Shown here in pieces: positions 62,919-64,000 of a stretch of 64,000 nt of DNA. Source of the stretch: CATQHW01 sp965215345 (GTDB lineage Bacteria; Spirochaetota; Spirochaetia; SZUA-6; Bin103); assembly GCA_965215345.1 (NCBI GenBank), contig CBDCDL010000001.1, positions 186,001 through 250,000 on the forward strand. The letters run 5' to 3'. Position numbers and translations under genes: made by a program. How positions within the stretch are numbered: position 1 is the stretch's first letter; the number at the start of each line of letters is the position of its first letter. A model generated the notes under the pieces. The model was not told the DNA's origin. It saw only the letters and a program-made list of their open reading frames with translations, and made no database searches.

Positions 62919-63983
62919 TCAGGGGAGGGAAGCCCGGATGCGGCCGGCGACCTCGTCGGACACCCATGCGCTCCACACGTCCATCTCGTTCATGAGGAAC
63001 TCGCGGGCTGCGTCGGTTGCATCGACGCCGTCGGAAATCATCCGCAGATAAGGGGCCAGATCCTTCACGGTGACTGCATAGGCATCCAGGAAGCCGACCA
63101 TCTCTTCGGAGGCGGCCTCCGCGAAGTCCTTGCTCAGTGCCACGTGGAGGTCGGATACGGGCGATGCGCATCCGCGGTCGCCGGCCACCCAGCACTCCTC
63201 CGAGTAAGCCGGCTCCTCCAGCGCCACCATGTCGTAGGTCCCCAGCACCCATGTGGGGCTCCAGTAGTAGCCGAGCCAAGGTTCGCCCTTCTCGTAGGCG
63301 CCGATGAGCGAGGCCGCCAGGGCCGGCCCGGTCCCCGCCCTGAAGTTGGTGAAGTGCTCGTCCAGTTCGTACGTCGCCAGCTTGTCGTTGTTGATGACTT
63401 CGCACTGCCAGCCGATGACGCAATTGTAGTAGCGTCCCTTGTCGGGTTCCTCCGGGTCCTTGAACACCTCGGTGTAGCGGGGCAGATCGTCGATCGACTT
63501 CAGGTCCGGAGCCATCGGCTCGATGCCGCGATCGGTGTCGCCCTCGATCACGTAGCGCGGGACCAGGAACGAGAACTCGCCCGCTCCTTTCAAGCTCATG
63601 CCGAGGTCGAGTACGTCGCCGGCGTCAGCCGCTTCATAGTAGATGTCTGGTGCATTGTTGGACCAGATCTCCATGTTGATGTCGATGTCGCCGCGCACCA
63701 GTCCCTGGACCATGGGAATAGTCGCTCCCGGGATGTCGGTGTACGCGCAGCCGAATCCGGTCTGGAGGATCTGCCCGGCTATGTGGGTCTGGATCTGAGC
63801 GCTGGCCCAGTTGAGCCCGGCGAACACGATCTCACGGTCGATGCCGCCGCAGTCCTCCGTGTCGGCGGCTGCGATCGGCGCCATCAGGGCGATGCCGATC
63901 ATGGCGATGAGGAGCCGGCGAGGCCCTCTACGAGCGAAGCTTTCGGTCGAATCCGAATCCGTGCATGTAGACATAACGTTCAT
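62919..63983 (-). CDS. proX: quaternary-ammonium ABC transporter substrate-binding protein (ProX/OpuAC type)
   Basis: The 354-residue protein carries a cleavable signal sequence (basic RRGPRRLLI, then a hydrophobic core to IAAADTEDC; the Cys after the core is a possible lipoprotein anchor only if the cleavage position differs). The mature part has the ProX/OpuAC pattern ETDINMEIWSNN-like DIDINMEIWSNNAPDI, aromatic-rich GYYWSPTW and YNCVIGWQCEV. Cysteine pairs suggest a disulfide-stabilised periplasmic protein. First gene of the transport operon, 112 bases upstream of the permease. Confidence 0.9.
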   Translation of the reverse strand: MNVMSTCTDSDSTESFARRGPRRLLIAMIGIALMAPIAAADTEDCGGIDREIVFAGLNWASAQIQTHIAGQILQTGFGCAYTDIPGATIPMVQGLVRGDIDINMEIWSNNAPDIYYEAADAGDVLDLGMSLKGAGEFSFLVPRYVIEGDTDRGIEPMAPDLKSIDDLPRYTEVFKDPEEPDKGRYYNCVIGWQCEVINNDKLATYELDEHFTNFRAGTGPALAASLIGAYEKGEPWLGYYWSPTWVLGTYDMVALEEPAYSEECWVAGDRGCASPVSDLHVALSKDFAEAASEEMVGFLDAYAVTVKDLAPYLRMISDGVDATDAAREFLMNEMDVWSAWVSDEVAGRIRASLP

Positions 63984-64000
63984 GATCGTGGCATGGCGGG

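Overview
The window is GC-rich throughout, has dense bacterial gene spacing (ATGA/GTGA start-stop overlaps, GGAGG ribosome binding sites), no rRNA or tRNA that I could see, and several remnants of mobile DNA. The metabolic genes (Gfo/Idh/MocA oxidoreductases, a CocE-type hydrolase, a sulfatase-fold protein, sugar-phosphate isomerase-like and phytanoyl-CoA dioxygenase-like proteins, a molybdenum hydroxylase, betaine-type uptake, an archaeal-type prolyl-tRNA synthetase) suggest a heterotrophic free-living or host-associated bacterium. The phylum cannot be fixed from this sequence.

Layout. 0-12.6 kb is ordinary accessory metabolism: a beta-propeller fragment, an ABC-2 exporter, a DUF4143 ATPase, TauE/SafE, a catabolic cluster on the minus strand, a class III aminotransferase, and a ParD antitoxin followed by a broken ParE. 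12.6-26.5 kb is a conflict/defence island: a HicB antitoxin with a broken HicA, an AAA ATPase with a nuclease-like tail, a sigma-54 activator of RtcR type with a CARF-like sensor (broken by one extra base), a textbook sigma-54 promoter directly after it, and a three-gene operon encoding a small membrane/coiled-coil protein, a 1486-residue adenine-methylase/specificity/ATPase fusion and a second ATPase. An RNA ligase and a solitary HicB-type antitoxin follow. 26.5-31 kb returns to metabolism.

31.3-52.2 kb is a CRISPR region. A complete type III-B Cmr operon (cmr1, cas10, cmr3-6) is preceded by two CARF proteins: a Csm6/NE0113-type ring nuclease and a Csx2-type HEPN ribonuclease. It is flanked by copies of a cassette encoding a predicted nuclease/glycine-zipper protein and a DUF697 protein. 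To its right are a wHTH-like fragment with a striking composite palindrome, transposase wreckage, and a 28-repeat CRISPR array. The array is served by a type I-G adaptation module (cas2, cas4-cas1) and an N-terminally truncated Csb2 that keeps only its Cas6-like half. Type I-G cas3, csx17 and csb1 are absent, and csb2 3' fragments lie beside the Cmr operon. The simplest reading is a hybrid: a type I-G array, adaptation genes and crRNA processing domain now feeding a Cmr effector.

52.3-64 kb is housekeeping and metabolism again: a DUF4389 membrane protein with a terminal frameshift, a CoxM/L/S-type molybdenum hydroxylase, proS, a phytanoyl-CoA dioxygenase-like protein, and a proVWX-type ABC transporter.
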